Numbered from the stretch's first letter, positions 1-9,129 are shown. The stretch is DNA of 64,000 nucleotides from Salinibacterium amurskyense (GCF_002797685.1 NZ_PGFH01000001.1:930001-994000), one strand, 5' to 3'. The notes: generated by a model not told the origin, from the sequence alone. Program-made: numbers and translations.

Positions 1-1
1 C

Positions 2-142
2 GAGCGCCTGACGGAGCAGACCCGCCAACAAGTCTTTCCGCTCATCCGCCCCCTCGTTCGTATCGAGCCATCGTCGCTTGGCATGTACGCGGGAGTGCTG
101 GGTGGCGGAACCGCAGCCCTCGAACGCTACTTCTACATCTAA
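2..142 (+). CDS. C-terminal fragment, probable ROK-family protein (partial)
   Basis: Only the last 46 codons and a TAA stop are present; the gene enters from the left. The peptide ends with a run reading roughly [23 protein letters not shown] hydrophobic glycine/alanine segment followed by a short final helix is typical of the end of ROK sugar kinases and repressors (LG..A..LGAA.LAL). The stop lies 59 bases before the ABC permease gene on the same strand. It could therefore be the upstream gene, or the regulator, of that operon. The assignment rests on a short tail; another ASKHA-type protein is possible. Confidence 0.45.
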   Translation, partial: ERLTEQTRQQVFPLIRPLVRIEPSSLGMYAGVLGGGTAALERYFYI

Positions 143-201
143 GCCATCACTTACCTACCCAACGAAGAGGATCAGACAATGACGTCGAACAGGAACGCGA
201 C

Positions 202-1026
202 ATGAGTGAACGACAGGTCGAACCAGAGGCCCTAACCATGGCAACACCGACAGCCGTCGCAGAGGACACCGAAAAGGGCGAGCGTTCTCTCAAGGGACTG
301 TATGTGATCACGTTCTTCCTCGGGATCGGGATCTGGACGCTGAGCGCGGTACTCTCGCGCAATGCGTTGATCCCGACCCCGATCGACGTCATCGCGAGCT
401 TCGGTGAACTCATCGCCAACGGCACCCTCTGGGGCCACACGGTAACGAGTCTCACCCGAGTCACGACTGGCTTCCTGCTCGGAGTTGCGTTGGCCATTCC
501 GGCCGGCTTCCTCATGGGCTGGTACTGGCTTGCTCGCGGCTTGCTCGAGCCGTGGATTCAGTTCTTCCGCACGATCCCGCCGCTGGCGCTCATCCCGCTG
601 GTCATCGTGATTCTCGGAATCGGTGAGACCGCCAAGATCTTCGTGATCTTCCTCGCTGCGTTCCTCTCCTGCGTACTCGCTACCTTCCAGGGTGTGAGAA
701 ACGTGGATGTCACGCTCATCAACGCCGCGCGAGTGCTGGGTGCTAAAGACCTCACGATCTTCACTCGCGTCGTTATTCCCGCATCCACCCCGTTCATCTT
801 CGTGGGTATGCGCGTCGCTCTCGGAGCATCGTGGGCCACCCTCGTGGCCTCGGAGTTGATCGCAGCCCCCACCGGCCTTGGTCGAATGATGCAGCAGGCT
901 GCGCAGTTCCTCCAAACCGACCGCATCGTTGTCGGCATCATCATGATCGGTGCTCTCGGATTCATCATGGACCGTTTGCTTCTTCTCGCCGAACGGCGAC
1001 TTACTCGCTGGCAGGAGACTCGCTAA
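202..1026 (+). CDS. ABC transporter permease, SsuC/TauC-like
   Basis: A 274-residue inner-membrane permease of the nitrate/sulfonate/taurine importer family. About six hydrophobic segments follow a short polar N-terminus. The EAA-type cytoplasmic loop is visible around residues 176-195 ([10 protein letters not shown], then a VVIPAS segment), which contacts the ATPase. The start taken is the ATG at 202; an in-frame ATG 12 codons later is an alternative. Its TAA stop overlaps the ATPase start (TAATG), so the two are translationally coupled. With the ATPase, lipoprotein, oxidoreductase and sulfatase that follow, it probably imports a sulfated or sulfonated small molecule; the substrate is inferred from context. 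Confidence 0.9.
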   Translation: MSERQVEPEALTMATPTAVAEDTEKGERSLKGLYVITFFLGIGIWTLSAVLSRNALIPTPIDVIASFGELIANGTLWGHTVTSLTRVTTGFLLGVALAIPAGFLMGWYWLARGLLEPWIQFFRTIPPLALIPLVIVILGIGETAKIFVIFLAAFLSCVLATFQGVRNVDVTLINAARVLGAKDLTIFTRVVIPASTPFIFVGMRVALGASWATLVASELIAAPTGLGRMMQQAAQFLQTDRIVVGIIMIGALGFIMDRLLLLAERRLTRWQETR

Positions 1027-1784
1027 TGGCTCTCATCTCGATCAAAGACGTCACCAAGATCTACAATACGGAGCGTGGCCGCACGGTCAGCCTCGACAAC
1101 GTCAGCCTTGACGTTGAACAGGGCGAGTTCATCACTCTTGTCGGCCCCAGCGGTTGCGGCAAGTCCACGATGCTGAACCTGGTGGGTGGCTTGCTTATGC
1201 CGACCTCGGGCCAGGTGCTCGTGAACGATGAGCCCGTCAAGGGCCCCGGTCCCGACCGCGGCGTGATCTTTCAGCAGTACGCCCTGTTCCCGTGGCTGAC
1301 CGCTCAAGAGAACGTTGAGTTCGGGCTTCGGTTGCAGAACGTTCCCAAGAAGGAGCGCGCCGAACGGGCCATGCATTACTTGAGCCTCGTTGGTCTACAG
1401 GACTTCGCCAACGCTCTACCCAAGGAGCTCTCGGGCGGTATGAAGCAGCGTGCGGCAATCGCGCGGGCGTATGCCGTGCATCCGTCGGTATTGCTGATGG
1501 ATGAGCCCTTCGGCGCCCTCGATGCGCTCACCCGGGTGCAGATGCAGGATGACCTGCTCGAGACCTGGGAAAAGGAAAAGCGCACCGTCGTCTTCATCAC
1601 CCACGACGTGGACGAGGCCGTGTACCTCGCCAGCCGCGTTGTTGTGATGAGCCCCCGCCCCGGTCGCATCAGCGAAATTATCGACGTTCCCCTCGCGTAC
1701 CCCCGCGGGGAGGAGATTCGGCTCTCTCCCGAGTTTGCCGAGATCCGTGCCAGAGTCTGGCGCGGAGTGCACCACCACGAATGA
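1026..1784 (+). CDS. ABC transporter ATP-binding protein, SsuB/TauB-like
   Basis: A 252-residue ABC ATPase that energises the upstream permease. Walker A (GPSGCGKST), the Q-loop (FQQYALFPWLT), the signature LSGGMKQR, Walker B (LLMDEPFGALD) and the switch histidine (FITHDVDEA) are all intact. The longer open frame begins inside the permease gene, but the ATG at 1026 overlapping the permease TAA matches the family N-terminus ([13 protein letters not shown]). The 3' end overlaps the next frame by four bases, which supports one operon. The family is SsuB/TauB/NrtD-like. Confidence 0.92.
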   Translation: MALISIKDVTKIYNTERGRTVSLDNVSLDVEQGEFITLVGPSGCGKSTMLNLVGGLLMPTSGQVLVNDEPVKGPGPDRGVIFQQYALFPWLTAQENVEFGLRLQNVPKKERAERAMHYLSLVGLQDFANALPKELSGGMKQRAAIARAYAVHPSVLLMDEPFGALDALTRVQMQDDLLETWEKEKRTVVFITHDVDEAVYLASRVVVMSPRPGRISEIIDVPLAYPRGEEIRLSPEFAEIRARVWRGVHHHE

Positions 1785-1822
1785 ACCAACCACTCATTAC
1801 CAATCACAGGCAAGGACGCCCC

Positions 1823-2845
1823 ATGAAGAAGAAAATGCTCGGCGCGGCAGCAGTCGCCGCAACATTTGCTCTCGCATTGACCGGTTGCACGACAGACTCC
1901 GGCAGCACTGACAGCAGCGGCGAGGACCTCATCGCCATCAACGTTGGCTACATCGACACCAGCATCAACGGCGTAGGCATTATTGCCGTCGCCAACGATC
2001 AAGACCTCTGGACCGAAGCTGGCCTCGACGTCAACCTCGTTCCGTTCACCAATGGCCCCACGCAGATTCAGGCCATGGCCAGTGGATCGCTTGATGTCGG
2101 TTACATCGGTGGTGGCGCCATGTGGATGCCCGCTTCCGGTCAGGGCACAGTTATCACTCCCAACGAGAGCACCTTTGGTGACTACCTCATCGCTTCTCCC
2201 GAGTCGGGCGCTACCGATATGGCTGACCTCAAGGGACTCAAGATTGGTGTTCCAGATGGTGGATCGGGCGAAATGATTCTCGCCCTCGCCCTTGAAGAAG
2301 CTGGTCTCACCGAGGCTGACATTGAGCGCATCCCGCTGGACCCGCCGAGCGTTGTTTCGGCATTCGTCGCTGGCCAGATCGACGTTGCTGCCATCTTCTC
2401 GCCGCTGAGCGACCAGATCTTCGAGTCGGTTCCCGACGCAGAGATCATCGCCAACAACCGCGACTTCCCCGAGACCGAGTTCCTCGGAGCCTGGGTTGCC
2501 TCGAACGATGCCGCTGCTGACAAGAGTGAAGCCCTCACGCGCTTCCTCGAGGTCTGGATTCAGGCCAACGACTACCGCATCTCTGACACCGAAGACACGG
2601 TTGCTCTCTCCGCTGCGCTCTCGGGTGCTCCCGCAGACCAGCTGCAGAGCCAGGCCGATGGCCTCGAGTGGTGGACGTCTGACCAGATTCTGGCCGACAA
2701 CGCCGACGGTTCCACGTTTGAGCGCTTCGGTGCTTTCACGCAGCTCTTCGTTGAGGTTGGTCGCCTGACCACCGACGAAGCTTCCGCACCGGAAGACTTC
2801 ATCAACGTCGACCTCTTCGCCGCCGCCAAGGACAACCTCAAGTGA
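1823..2845 (+). CDS. ABC transporter substrate-binding lipoprotein, NMT1/SsuA-like
   Basis: A 340-residue extracytoplasmic solute-binding lipoprotein. The signal peptide begins MKKKMLG and ends in the lipobox LTGC, with the lipidated Cys at residue 22. The mature part has the type-2 periplasmic binding fold of the NMT1/SsuA family (GYIDTSINGVGIIAVANDQD, then a GSLDVGYIGGG segment). The open frame extends upstream to 1781, overlapping the ATPase stop, but AAGGA just before 1823 and the signal peptide select the ATG at 1823. It is the specificity component of the importer. Its ligand cannot be read from the sequence; a sulfate ester or sulfonate is suggested by the linked sulfatase. Confidence 0.9.
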   Translation: MKKKMLGAAAVAATFALALTGCTTDSGSTDSSGEDLIAINVGYIDTSINGVGIIAVANDQDLWTEAGLDVNLVPFTNGPTQIQAMASGSLDVGYIGGGAMWMPASGQGTVITPNESTFGDYLIASPESGATDMADLKGLKIGVPDGGSGEMILALALEEAGLTEADIERIPLDPPSVVSAFVAGQIDVAAIFSPLSDQIFESVPDAEIIANNRDFPETEFLGAWVASNDAAADKSEALTRFLEVWIQANDYRISDTEDTVALSAALSGAPADQLQSQADGLEWWTSDQILADNADGSTFERFGAFTQLFVEVGRLTTDEASAPEDFINVDLFAAAKDNLK

Positions 2846-3906
2846 CCGGTCGGCTAGGGACCGGTGCTCCGGTCCGCTTAGGGATCGTGGGCGCCGGGTT
2901 CGTAGCCGACTTCTACCTTCGAGCACTCGGCAGCATCCGCGGGCATGACGTAACGGTTGTTGCGGCACGCTCGGCGGAGTCGGGGGCAGCATTTGCGGAA
3001 CGCTTCGGCATTCCGGTTGTTGTCTCCACCGTCGCTGAACTCGTGGAGCGCGACGATGTCGACATCGTCATCGTCGCGCTCCCTCAAGACCAACACGTTG
3101 CGGTTGTTACCGCAGCAGCGGCCGCCGGCAAGGGCATCATTTGCACCAAGCCGCTCGGCCGCAACTCAGCGGAAGCTGCCGAATGCCTGCGCCTCGTTCG
3201 CGAAGCCGGCGTCTGGCACGCCTACGCCGAAACCGAAGTATTTGCTCCGGGCCTCGTGAAAGCGAAAGAACTCGTGGATGCCGGCGCTGTTGGCCGAGTG
3301 ACCTCGGTTCGAGCGCGGGAATCCCACGGACATCCGCACAAGCATGCTCGCGATGTTTCGCGTTCTGGCGGCGGACCACTGCGCGCTCTCGGCTGCCACT
3401 GTGTAGCCATCGGCCGCTGGTTCATCGGCTACGACACCGCTCCCAAAGAAGTCTTCGCGTGGGGTGCACGACTCTCGCGCGACGACGTCGAGACCGAAGA
3501 CACCGCTGTGGCGCTCATCCGCTTCGAGGATGACCGCATGGCTCAGGTCGAAGTGAGCTGGGGCCACATCGCCGGGCTGGATGTGCGCAACGAGATTCAC
3601 GGCACCGCGGGCTGGATCGGCACCGACGAGACCGGTGAGACGGGCATCCGTGCCTTCGCTGGAAAGCCCGCCGACTACGTCGTCGAAAAGGCCGGAGCCG
3701 CGACAGGCTGGATCACCCCGGTGCCCGACGAGCCCTGGGTGTACGGCTACCACGGAGAACTCACCCACTTCGTGGAGTGCTATCGCGCGGGCGTCGAGCC
3801 CCGCCAAACCTTTGTTGATGGCTACATAGACAACGCAATCATTGATGCCGCCTACCGCTCCATGGAGTCCGGAACCTGGGTTCCGATCGACATGTCCGCG
3901 GTCTAA
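2842..3906 (+). CDS. Gfo/Idh/MocA-family oxidoreductase
   Basis: A 354-residue NAD(P)-dependent dehydrogenase. The N-terminal Rossmann fold starts with GIVGAGFVADFY (residues 14-25), and the family lysine sits in the CTKPLG segment (K103), equivalent to the usual EKP motif. The C-terminal half is the alpha/beta substrate domain. A GTG start overlaps the TGA of the binding-protein gene, so it is part of the same operon. Family members oxidise sugars, inositols or related polyols; here it may act on the alcohol released by the sulfatase. That link is inference. Confidence 0.88.
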   Translation: MTGRLGTGAPVRLGIVGAGFVADFYLRALGSIRGHDVTVVAARSAESGAAFAERFGIPVVVSTVAELVERDDVDIVIVALPQDQHVAVVTAAAAAGKGIICTKPLGRNSAEAAECLRLVREAGVWHAYAETEVFAPGLVKAKELVDAGAVGRVTSVRARESHGHPHKHARDVSRSGGGPLRALGCHCVAIGRWFIGYDTAPKEVFAWGARLSRDDVETEDTAVALIRFEDDRMAQVEVSWGHIAGLDVRNEIHGTAGWIGTDETGETGIRAFAGKPADYVVEKAGAATGWITPVPDEPWVYGYHGELTHFVECYRAGVEPRQTFVDGYIDNAIIDAAYRSMESGTWVPIDMSAV

Positions 3907-3936
3907 AGCGGCACCCTGAACGACGAAAGAACAACT

Positions 3937-5367
3937 ATGACTGAGAACGCTAAGCGCCGCCCCAACATTGTGATGATCCTCACCGATGATCACGCCTCGC
4001 ACGCCATCGGTGCGTATGGGTCGGTAGTGAACCAGACTCCGCGCATCGACGAGATCGCGCAGTTGGGCTGGAAGCTCGACAACTGCTTCGCGACCAACTC
4101 GCTCTGTTCGCCGAGTCGGGCATCCATTCTCACGGGGACATATAGTCACATCAACGGTGTCAGTACGCTCGTGACGCCGATCGATGCCAGCCAGCCGACC
4201 TTCGTGTCTCAGCTGAAAGACGCGGGCTACCGCACCGCCATAGTCGGCAAGTGGCATATGGGTGATGGTGGAGAAGCTGACCCCCAGAACTTCGACTATT
4301 GGGATGTGCTCATTGAGCAGGGCGAATACTTCGACCCGAAATTCTTGAACCCGGATGGGCTGCGCACCGTTCCCGGCTACGCCACCGACGTGATCACCGA
4401 CCTTTCGCTCAAATGGGTTGACGAGCTTGAAGGCGACGACCCGTGGTGCGTGCTGATTTACCACAAGGCGCCGCACCGCCCATGGGAGCCCGACGAGAAG
4501 CACGCCGGCATGTACTCCGACCCGATCCCGGTGCCCGCGACCTTCACCGACGACTACGAGACGCGCACATCGTCCGCTCGTCGGGCCGCGATGCGCATCG
4601 CCGAGAATCTCAACGAAGACGACCTCAAGCAGACACCGCCCGAGGGACTCAGCTACGACGAACTCGCTCTGTGGAAGTACCAGCGCTTCATGGAGGACTA
4701 CCTCGCGTGTGTCGCCTCGGTCGACGACAACGTTGGCCGCGTCACCGACTGGCTCAAAGAGCGCGGCGACTTCGACGACACCCTGCTGATGTACAGCTCA
4801 GATCAGGGCTTCTTCTTGGGCGACCACGGCTGGTTCGACAAGCGCTTCATGTACGAAGAATCGCTGCGGATGCCGTTCGTGCTCAGCTATCCAGCGCAGT
4901 TGGCTGCCGGCAAGTCCTACGAGGGCATCGTGACCAACGTTGACCTCGCGCAGACCATCCTCGATGCGGCGGGCGTGGAGCACCACCCGCGCATGCAGGG
5001 CCGCAGCCTCTGGCCCGACCTCATTGAAACCCCGGATGTCGAACCCGCCGAGGGAATGTACTACCGCTACTGGGAGAACGACGATGTCTTCCATCGCGCG
5101 CCCGCCCATTACGGCTACCGCACCGACCGCTACAAGCTGATCTTCTTCTACAACGACGGACTAGGAGTGCCCGGAACCGGGCCATTCTCCTACCCCTCCG
5201 AGTGGGAGCTCTACGACCTCGAAACCGACCCCGACGAACTCAACAACGTCTACGGAACACCGGAATACGCCGAAGTTGAAGCCGACATGAAGGTCAAAAT
5301 GTGGAAGGCGCAAGCATCGTTCAAAGACGAACCGCACCCCAGCCAGCCGAAGCCCGTCGGGGTCTAA
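3937..5367 (+). CDS. type I sulfatase (cytoplasmic)
   Basis: A 476-residue sulfatase of the alkaline-phosphatase superfamily that hydrolyses sulfate esters. The active-site motif C57-S-P-S-R61 is intact; the Cys must be converted to formylglycine by a separate enzyme not encoded here. Metal-binding aspartates occur in MILTDDH (D17, D18), and a second site in the SDQGFFLGDHGW segment near residue 289. There is no signal peptide, so the enzyme should act on imported substrate in the cytoplasm, which fits the ABC importer upstream. The C-terminal region (ELYDLETDPDELNNV) is the usual sulfatase end. The exact substrate is unknown. Confidence 0.9.
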   Translation: MTENAKRRPNIVMILTDDHASHAIGAYGSVVNQTPRIDEIAQLGWKLDNCFATNSLCSPSRASILTGTYSHINGVSTLVTPIDASQPTFVSQLKDAGYRTAIVGKWHMGDGGEADPQNFDYWDVLIEQGEYFDPKFLNPDGLRTVPGYATDVITDLSLKWVDELEGDDPWCVLIYHKAPHRPWEPDEKHAGMYSDPIPVPATFTDDYETRTSSARRAAMRIAENLNEDDLKQTPPEGLSYDELALWKYQRFMEDYLACVASVDDNVGRVTDWLKERGDFDDTLLMYSSDQGFFLGDHGWFDKRFMYEESLRMPFVLSYPAQLAAGKSYEGIVTNVDLAQTILDAAGVEHHPRMQGRSLWPDLIETPDVEPAEGMYYRYWENDDVFHRAPAHYGYRTDRYKLIFFYNDGLGVPGTGPFSYPSEWELYDLETDPDELNNVYGTPEYAEVEADMKVKMWKAQASFKDEPHPSQPKPVGV

Positions 5368-5386
5368 AACTTTTCTGAAGTTTTTT

Positions 5387-5419
5387 GCAGCGCACGTGTC
5401 GATTCGGCACGTGCGCTGC
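5387..5419. terminator. perfect 12-bp hairpin after the sulfatase gene
   Basis: GCAGCGCACGTG at 5387-5398 pairs perfectly with CACGTGCGCTGC at 5408-5419 around a 9-base loop, 19 bases after the sulfatase stop. There is no U-tract on the plus strand; a T-run precedes it. It is a likely terminator of the sulfatase operon. It also overlaps the proposed ECF42 promoter, so it may instead or also be a protein-binding dyad. Confidence 0.55.
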
Positions 5420-5422
5420 GTC
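5397..5422 (+). promoter_or_regulatory. candidate ECF42-type promoter (TGTCGA-N16-CGTC)
   Basis: TGTCGA at 5397-5402 and CGTC at 5419-5422 are separated by 16 bases. As I recall the literature, ECF42 sigma factors recognise TGTCGA in the -35 region and CG(A/T)C in the -10 region upstream of DGPF genes. The site lies about 135 bases upstream of the DGPF gene, which is followed by an ECF42-like sigma gene. The match is seen directly; the function is inferred. Confidence 0.45.
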
Positions 5423-5555
5423 ATGTCAGTGAAGGGCAGGGAAATCCCCGGCCCCGAAAGGACATGATTATCGTGGAGTACTCGCAGTTCTCATCGTCAT
5501 GTCCGTTGTCATCGGCCTCTTCGGCCACACTTCACAGATCGGCTAGGGAAACAAC

Positions 5556-5903
5556 ATGCAGTACATGATCCTGATTCATTCTGAACCTTTCGATGGCCCA
5601 GAACCGGGCACGGACGCCTTCGACGAGATGATGGCGCCGTGGATGGCCTACAACCAGAAGCTCATCGATGGCGGCCACTATGTTGCTGCCGATCAGCTCC
5701 AGGGCGTCGAGACCGCGACCACGATTCGTCGGGCGTATGGCGCCGGCGACACGATCGTCGATGGACCGTTCGCTGAAACCAAAGAGCACTTCGGCGGCTT
5801 CTACATTGTGGAAGCCAAAGATCTGGATGAGGCACTTGCGCTTGCTGCGGAGGTTCCGATTCCGGCCGGCTCGCTCGAGGTTCGCCCGGTGGTGCCCTCG
5901 TAG
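5556..5903 (+). CDS. YCII/DGPF-domain protein
   Basis: A 115-residue protein of the YCII-related family, showing the defining motif DGPFAETKE around residues 69-77 and the family N-terminus MQYMILIH. The biochemical function is not established; the fold is a ferredoxin-like barrel. The next gene starts one base after the stop and encodes an ECF42-type sigma factor. DGPF genes are the usual partners and targets of that sigma group. A 24-codon hydrophobic stretch upstream (about 5469-5543) has no convincing start and is not called. Confidence 0.88.
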   Translation: MQYMILIHSEPFDGPEPGTDAFDEMMAPWMAYNQKLIDGGHYVAADQLQGVETATTIRRAYGAGDTIVDGPFAETKEHFGGFYIVEAKDLDEALALAAEVPIPAGSLEVRPVVPS

Positions 5904-5904
5904 C

Positions 5905-7164
5905 GTGCCGGATAACTCAGAGGCGGTCACCCGCCTGGCGCGTGAGGAGAGTGGGCATGTGCTCGCTCTTCTCACGCACCGCTTTGGCCTCGACGTTGCC
6001 GATGATGCGGTGCAGGATGCGCTGGTTGAGGCTCTGAACTGGGCCGTAGTGCCTGACAACCCCGCAGCCTGGCTCTATACGGTGGCGCGCAATCGCGCGG
6101 TCGACCGGGTGCGGCGCGATGCTGCGGCCGCGCGACGTCTCGCGCGCTCAGCCCCTGATCTTCTGTCGGTCGCCGAGCACAACAGCGATGGCTATGGCCC
6201 CGGCGGCAACGATGAGGAGGTGCCCGAATTGATTGACGATGCTCACTATTCGGGCGACGAACACCTGCGGCTGCTGCTGCTCTGTTGTCACCCGGCACTG
6301 AATCGAGACACCCAAGTGGCGCTGACCCTCCGGCTCGTCGGCGGCCTCACCACAGCGGAGATTGCGGCCGCATTTTTGCTGCCCGAACAGACGCTTGCGC
6401 AGCGGATCGTGCGGGCCAAGCGCAAGATTCGTGATGCGGGCATCCCGCTCAGCATCCCGGAAGACCTCACGTTGCGAGTGGATGCCCTGCTCACCGTGGT
6501 GTACCTCATTTTCAACGAAGGCTATCTCTCAAGGGGGAGCGCGACCGGCGCCCGCATCGACCTCGTTGAGGAAGCGATTCGCCTCACGATCACCGCGCGC
6601 GAGCTGCTCCCCGGCAACGCTGAAGTCGAAGGCCTATTAGCGCTGGAGCTCTACGCTCGCGCCCGCCACGGCACGCGTTTTCGCGGCGACGAACTGGTTC
6701 TTCTCGAGCACCAAGATCGCACCCGTTGGGACGGCGAGCTCATCGAGCAAACGAACGGGCTCCTGCACAGTGCGCTCGCGCGCCGACAGCCGGGGCCGTT
6801 CCAGACCCAAGCGGTCATTGCGCGCCACCATGCCACCGCGCGCACTGCTGCTGACACCGACTGGCCGGCCATCGCATCCGCCTATGCCGTGCTGCTGGCC
6901 ATGACGGGTGGATCGCCCGTGGTGGCACTCAATCGTGCCGTCGCGGTGTCAATGGCCGACGGCCCTGACGCGGGGCTGCGCTTGCTTGCCGAAATCACCG
7001 GCCTCGAGAACTATCACCTGTATTGGGCTACTCGTGCCGAGCTGTTGTTACGTGCGGGCGATGCGGATGCCGCGGCGAAAGCCTTCGCCCGAGCGCGCGA
7101 ACTGGCCACGAATGCCGCCGAGCAGCAGCATCTCGATCGGCGTATCGCGCAGCTGCGCGAGTAA
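5905..7164 (+). CDS. ECF42-type RNA polymerase sigma factor
   Basis: A 419-residue sigma-70 family protein with a GTG start at 5905, one base after the DGPF stop. Sigma region 2 lies at residues ~10-70 (DDAVQDALVEALNW, then WLYTVARNRAVDRVRR). Region 4 lies around 130-170 (LRLVGGLTTAEIAAAFL, then RIVRAKRKIR). A long C-terminal extension of about 240 residues begins with the conserved IFNEGYLSRG and continues as helical repeats. This size and the DGPF neighbour are typical of ECF42, which lacks a classical anti-sigma; the extension is thought to control activity. A longer open frame starts at 5668 inside the DGPF gene but is not used. Confidence 0.88.
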   Translation: MPDNSEAVTRLAREESGHVLALLTHRFGLDVADDAVQDALVEALNWAVVPDNPAAWLYTVARNRAVDRVRRDAAAARRLARSAPDLLSVAEHNSDGYGPGGNDEEVPELIDDAHYSGDEHLRLLLLCCHPALNRDTQVALTLRLVGGLTTAEIAAAFLLPEQTLAQRIVRAKRKIRDAGIPLSIPEDLTLRVDALLTVVYLIFNEGYLSRGSATGARIDLVEEAIRLTITARELLPGNAEVEGLLALELYARARHGTRFRGDELVLLEHQDRTRWDGELIEQTNGLLHSALARRQPGPFQTQAVIARHHATARTAADTDWPAIASAYAVLLAMTGGSPVVALNRAVAVSMADGPDAGLRLLAEITGLENYHLYWATRAELLLRAGDADAAAKAFARARELATNAAEQQHLDRRIAQLRE

Positions 7165-7192
7165 TTCCGCCGGAGTCCCACTCGCCCTGCTG

Positions 7193-7792
7193 CTACGGCC
7201 GTTTCGCCGGAGGCTTGGGCTGCGCGTAGTGGTGCTCGCCGATCGCACCCTTCTCGACGATGTCCCGGATGCGGGCGGCGCGCACTGTTGGTGTTTTGAT
7301 CCCGGTGAGCCGCGCATAGATCTGAAAGCGCTCACTCTTGGTGAGGCTGGCGTGAAACTCTGCCGAGACCGGGTCCGCGTCGAGGGCGGCCTGCAGGTCT
7401 GGGGGAGTCGTCATGTTCTTCTGGCTGTACGCGGCATCCCAGCGACCGTCGGCCTTGGCGCGCTCGACCTCGGCGAGGCCGCCTGGCCGCATCTGGCCCT
7501 CCTCGATGAGCCGCGCAACATGGTCGCGATTCACTTGAGACCACGGGCTGTTTTTGCGGCGCGGGGTGAACGCTTGCAGCGTGTAGTCGTCGTCGAGGCG
7601 TGCCATCTGGCCGTCGATCCATCCGAAGCACAGGGCAACGTCGAGCGCCTCGCTCCAGGTGATGCCGGGGGCCTTCGATAGTTTCTTGCGGAGCTTGAGG
7701 CGCACGCCGTCGGGCGACGGCTCGTTCTCGAGGTAGTCCGTCCACTCGGCGATGTTGACGTCGAGGATGGGTTTGTCGGCGAAGCTGGCCAC
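7193..7792 (-). CDS. YdeI/OmpD-associated family protein
   Basis: A 199-residue protein of the YdeI (bacteriocin-protection, OmdA-like) family. The recognisable core includes FGWIDGQMARLDDD, then FTPRRKNSPWSQVNRD, then a GLAEVERAKADGRWDAAY segment. Its function is poorly defined. I chose the GTG at 7792 because GGGAGGA lies seven bases upstream and the following residues (ASFADKPILDV) fit the family. An ATG at 7840 would add 16 residues without a good ribosome site. It converges on the sigma-factor gene with 28 bases between the stops. Confidence 0.8.
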   Translation of the reverse strand: MASFADKPILDVNIAEWTDYLENEPSPDGVRLKLRKKLSKAPGITWSEALDVALCFGWIDGQMARLDDDYTLQAFTPRRKNSPWSQVNRDHVARLIEEGQMRPGGLAEVERAKADGRWDAAYSQKNMTTPPDLQAALDADPVSAEFHASLTKSERFQIYARLTGIKTPTVRAARIRDIVEKGAIGEHHYAQPKPPAKRP

Positions 7793-7911
7793 GGTGAAGT
7801 CCTCCCTGAGTGTGTCGCCCTCAAGCATCGCACCATCCACTGACGACTACCCCTGCTCGCTGAACGAAGACTGATTCGTCACTCGGGGTCGCGCAGGCGT
7901 TGAATAGGGTC

Positions 7912-8952
7912 ATGCGAGCTACTTACATTTACGGCGCCGGCGATGTCCGCGTCATCACTGCCCCTGACCCGAAGCTCATCGAGAGCACTGACGCGGTCGT
8001 TCGCATTACCCGCGCCTGCGTGTGTGGCAGCGATCTGCACCCCTTCCATTCCATGCCGGCGGATGCGGATGCTCGCCCCATCGGTCACGAATTCATCGGC
8101 GTCGTCGAGGAGCTCGGCAAGGATGTTGCCACACTCAAAGTCGGCGACTTCGTCATCGCACCCTTCGCGTACTCCGACGGCACTTGCGAGTTCTGCCTCG
8201 AAGGGCTCCAGACCTCGTGCATCCACGGTGGGTACTGGGGCAATGGTGGAATCACCGGCGGCCAGGCTGAAGCTGTGCGCGTGCCCTTCGCCGACGGCAC
8301 CCTCGTGAAGGTTCCCGGCACCGTCGACGAGTCGCAGTACGCCGGCCTCCTCACGCTTTCTGATGTCTACGCCACCGGTTGGCACGCGGCTTACAAGGCT
8401 CGCATTGCTCCCGGCCAGACCGTTACCGTCATCGGTGATGGCGCTGTCGGCCTCCTCGCTGTGCTCTCCGCCAAACAGATGGGTGCCGAGCGCATCATTC
8501 TCATGGGCCGCCACAAGGCGCGTACCGACCTTGGCATCCACTTTGGAGCCACGGATGTCGTCGCCGAGCGAGGCGAAGAAGGCATCGCCCTGGTGCGCGA
8601 ACTCACCGGCGGCTCCGGAAGCCACGCGGTTCTCGAAGCGGTCGGCTTCATGCCCGCCTACGAGCAGGCCCTCGGCGTTGTTCGTGCTGGCGGAGTGATC
8701 AGCCGCGTTGGCGTTCCGCAGTACGAGAATGCCCCGGTCGGCCGCGGCAGTCTCTTCGGAAAGAACGTCGGCCTCGTCGGCGGTGTGGCTCCCGCTCGCG
8801 CGTACATCGAGCAACTACTGCCCGCCGTGCTCGACGGAACCGTAAACCCCGGCCTCGTCTTCGACCAGACCGTGAAACTCGAGCAGACCCCCGACGGCTA
8901 CACCGCGATGGACGAGCGCACCGCTCTCAAGGTGATGGTCGACCCGACGTAG
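7912..8952 (+). CDS. zinc-dependent alcohol dehydrogenase, copy 1
   Basis: A 346-residue medium-chain dehydrogenase. The catalytic zinc ligands are C38 in ACVCGSDLHPFH and the H59-E60 pair in GHEF. A cysteine-bearing lobe (CEFCLEGLQTSC) follows, then the nucleotide fold with GDGAVG and ILMGRHKART. The ATG at 7912 matches the family N-terminus (MRATYIYGAGDVRV); a TTG four codons upstream is unlikely. It is closely similar in length and sequence to the next gene, so the pair is a tandem duplication. The substrate is unknown. Confidence 0.88.
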   Translation: MRATYIYGAGDVRVITAPDPKLIESTDAVVRITRACVCGSDLHPFHSMPADADARPIGHEFIGVVEELGKDVATLKVGDFVIAPFAYSDGTCEFCLEGLQTSCIHGGYWGNGGITGGQAEAVRVPFADGTLVKVPGTVDESQYAGLLTLSDVYATGWHAAYKARIAPGQTVTVIGDGAVGLLAVLSAKQMGAERIILMGRHKARTDLGIHFGATDVVAERGEEGIALVRELTGGSGSHAVLEAVGFMPAYEQALGVVRAGGVISRVGVPQYENAPVGRGSLFGKNVGLVGGVAPARAYIEQLLPAVLDGTVNPGLVFDQTVKLEQTPDGYTAMDERTALKVMVDPT

Positions 8953-9129
8953 CCGTCGCGCGGCATCCCACTGGTTCGGGGAGGGCTAAATTCCGCCAAC
9001 CGACGACGCGGATGCCCTGCCATAAATCAAGTATTGCCCCGTGTAATGTGGTGTCGTCAGCTGGTCGCGCGTTCACGGATCCCAGTGAAGAGCGACCTCA
9101 GCCGCAGGCTCATATTGCGAGGTAACCCT

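Noticed and set aside
1376-2992. 538-codon open frame on the minus strand
   Set aside because: It runs antisense through the ABC ATPase and lipoprotein genes, whose motifs are clear. It has no recognisable domain; it is a product of high GC.
5469-5543. Short hydrophobic peptide gene before the DGPF gene
   Set aside because: The 24-codon hydrophobic frame lacks an in-frame start with a ribosome site; the nearby ATG is in another frame.
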